A DNA stretch of 64,000 nucleotides, taken from positions 1,178,001 through 1,242,000 of the forward strand of contig NZ_FSQT01000001.1 of the NCBI RefSeq assembly GCF_900143515.1, read 5' to 3'. The notes under the pieces were generated by a model. The model did not search any database and was not told the DNA's origin. It saw nothing but the letters and a program-made list of their open reading frames with translations. This document shows, piece by piece, positions 62,774 through 64,000 of the stretch (positions are counted from its first letter, which is position 1; each line of letters opens with the position of its first letter). Source of the DNA: Micromonospora cremea (GTDB lineage Bacteria; Actinomycetota; Actinomycetes; Mycobacteriales; Micromonosporaceae). The translations under genes and the position numbers were made by a program.

Positions 62774-64000
62774 TCAGTTGGTCACGGGTGGCCGGCGCAG
62801 CGTGCGCAGCGGCGAGCAGAACACCGGAAGCCAGGTCAGCGCGTTGGCGGCGGCGCCGACCACCAGCGCGGTGCGGACGTCCGCGTACTGGCCGAGCAGG
62901 CCGGCGGCCACCGCGCCGATGGTGAGCGCTCCGGTGAGCAGGAACCGGAAGGTGGCGTTCATCCGGCCGAGCAGGGCGTCCGGGGTGGCGCCCTGGCGCA
63001 GGCTCACCCCGATGACGTTGCCGATCCCGGTCCGCCACGCCAGTGCCAGCCAGCCGAACGCGGCCAGCCAGAGCATCGGCCCGGTGTCGATGAGCGCGAC
63101 CAGCCCACCGAGCGGGGCGACGAGCAGGCCGGGCAGCCAGAGCGCGCGACCATGACCGATCCGCTCGGCGAGCGGGCGCGCGCTGAGCGCACCGAGCAGG
63201 GCGCCGACTCCGCCCGCGCCCAGGAAGAGGCCGAGGGCGGCGGCACCCAGTCCCAGCTCGCGTAGGAAGACCACCGGCAGCATGGTGGTGGTGAGCTGCA
63301 TGGTCAGGTTGATGCTCGCGGTGGAGAGGGCGAGCGGGCGCAGCAGAGGGTTGTCGAAGACGTGCCGGACGCCGGCGCTGAGCTGTCGGGCGAACCCGCC
63401 CGCCGCCGGAGACGGGAGCGGGCGGGGTGCGCTGCTGCGGATCCGGGCGAGAAGCGCCCCGGAGACCGCGAAGGTCACCGCGTCCAGCACGATCGCGACG
63501 GGCGCGGTGAGCGTCTGTACGACCAGACCGCCGAGCCCTCGCCCGGCGATCTGCATCGTTGCGTTCGTACTCATCATCAGCGAGTTGGCCGCGACCAGGC
63601 GGCTCCGGCCGACCAGTTCCGGTAGGTAGCTCTGCGCGGCTACGTCCGCGAAGACGGTGCCGACGCCGGTCAGCAGCACCACGAGGTAGAGCTGCGGGAT
63701 GCTCAGCCAACCGGCCCACCACGCCACCGGCACGGACGCGACCAGAGCCGCCCGGGCGAGGTCCGCGGTGATCAGCACCGCGCGGTGCGGCAACCGGTCG
63801 ACCCAGACCCCGGCCGGCAGGCCGATCAGCAGGAAGGCTGCCGTGCTCAGCGCGCCGAGCAGCCCCACCTGACCGGGACTGGCCGCGAGCAGGGTCACGG
63901 CGAGCACCGGCACGGCGAGCTGGCTGACGTAGAAGCCGATGCCGTCGACGAGGGCGGCGGCGTAGAGCAGCCGGAAGGAGCGGGGCCAGCGGCCCGCCCG
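62774..64000 (-). CDS. MFS transporter, 5' end beyond window (partial)
   Basis: At least 408 codons of a major facilitator transporter of the enterobactin-exporter/MFS_3 type. The sequence is open at 64000 and reads LYAAALVDGIGFYVSQLAVP before the methionine-coding GTG at 63913, so the true start is outside. Helices are clear: GLLGALSTAAFLLIGLPAGVW with WVDRLPHR as motif A, and LTTTMLPVVFLRELGLG in the middle. The substrate is unknown. Confidence 0.88.
   Translation of the reverse strand, partial: RAGRWPRSFRLLYAAALVDGIGFYVSQLAVPVLAVTLLAASPGQVGLLGALSTAAFLLIGLPAGVWVDRLPHRAVLITADLARAALVASVPVAWWAGWLSIPQLYLVVLLTGVGTVFADVAAQSYLPELVGRSRLVAANSLMMSTNATMQIAGRGLGGLVVQTLTAPVAIVLDAVTFAVSGALLARIRSSAPRPLPSPAAGGFARQLSAGVRHVFDNPLLRPLALSTASINLTMQLTTTMLPVVFLRELGLGAAALGLFLGAGGVGALLGALSARPLAERIGHGRALWLPGLLVAPLGGLVALIDTGPMLWLAAFGWLALAWRTGIGNVIGVSLRQGATPDALLGRMNATFRFLLTGALTIGAVAAGLLGQYADVRTALVVGAAANALTWLPVFCSPLRTLRRPPVTN

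Overview
The window is very GC-rich and looks like an actinomycete chromosome, most likely Micromonospora or a close relative. The evidence is GTG starts, WhiJ-like HTH/DUF397 genes, an ECF42-type sigma factor, and intergenic repeats that I associate with Micromonospora/Salinispora (3267-3378 and 61996-62043). No tRNA, rRNA, CRISPR array, transposase or integrase was seen. Some calls rest on recalled family signatures rather than searches, and confidences reflect this.

Region 1 (1-12049) is the end of a hybrid PKS-NRPS cluster. It holds a polyketide synthase C-terminus with the order KR-DH-ACP, a Fe(II)/2-oxoglutarate hydroxylase, an MbtH protein, a C-A-PCP module whose pocket reads like Asn (or Asp), and a last module C-A-PCP-TE that reads like Ser. 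The last module is fused in frame to a complete MFS exporter, and its thioesterase carries Cys where Ser is usual. The genes overlap or are closely spaced. The simplest reading is an acyl chain extended by (beta-hydroxylated) Asn and then Ser, released by a Cys thioesterase and exported by the same polypeptide.

Region 2 (12050-34750) is a mosaic of short regulatory and housekeeping units: a FUSC-type exporter; an ECF42 sigma factor with its DGPF partner and a recognisable autoregulatory promoter; serpin-like, Nudix, OsmC and PemK-like genes; an ArsR/SRPBCC pair; a frameshifted aminoglycoside phosphotransferase; a diguanylate cyclase; a WhiJ-like pair; a LacI regulator with a tandem operator; a Ser/Thr kinase; a TetR/SDR divergon with duplicated operators; MOSC and DedA proteins; and a response regulator whose kinase survives only as a C-terminal remnant. 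A 0.7-kb gene-free stretch (32673-33403) holds a perfect palindrome and a three-copy 90-bp repeat, followed by a secreted lysozyme-like protein.

Region 3 (34780-50340) contains a DrrC-like UvrA paralogue divergent from a regulator with two MerR domains, a D,D-carboxypeptidase, a secreted cyclophilin, and a xylo-oligosaccharide unit: two LacI regulators, ABC binding protein and two permeases, a GH3 glycosidase and a CE7 acetyl esterase. It ends with a VanX-like lipoprotein.

Region 4 (50350-64000) starts with a spore-photoproduct-lyase-like gene joined head to head with a truncated lectin gene, a rearrangement scar. Next come a tetracycline-type ribosomal protection protein with a leader ORF, and an RNA ligase rtcB preceded by a small ORF and an intrinsic terminator. 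A second copy of the palindromic element lies upstream of the ribosomal protection gene. The window closes with a mycothiol-dependent-type DinB protein, a TetR/MFS pair, a response regulator/histidine kinase/GerMN lipoprotein operon that resembles mtrAB-lpqB, a secreted AMIN-like protein and a partial MFS transporter.
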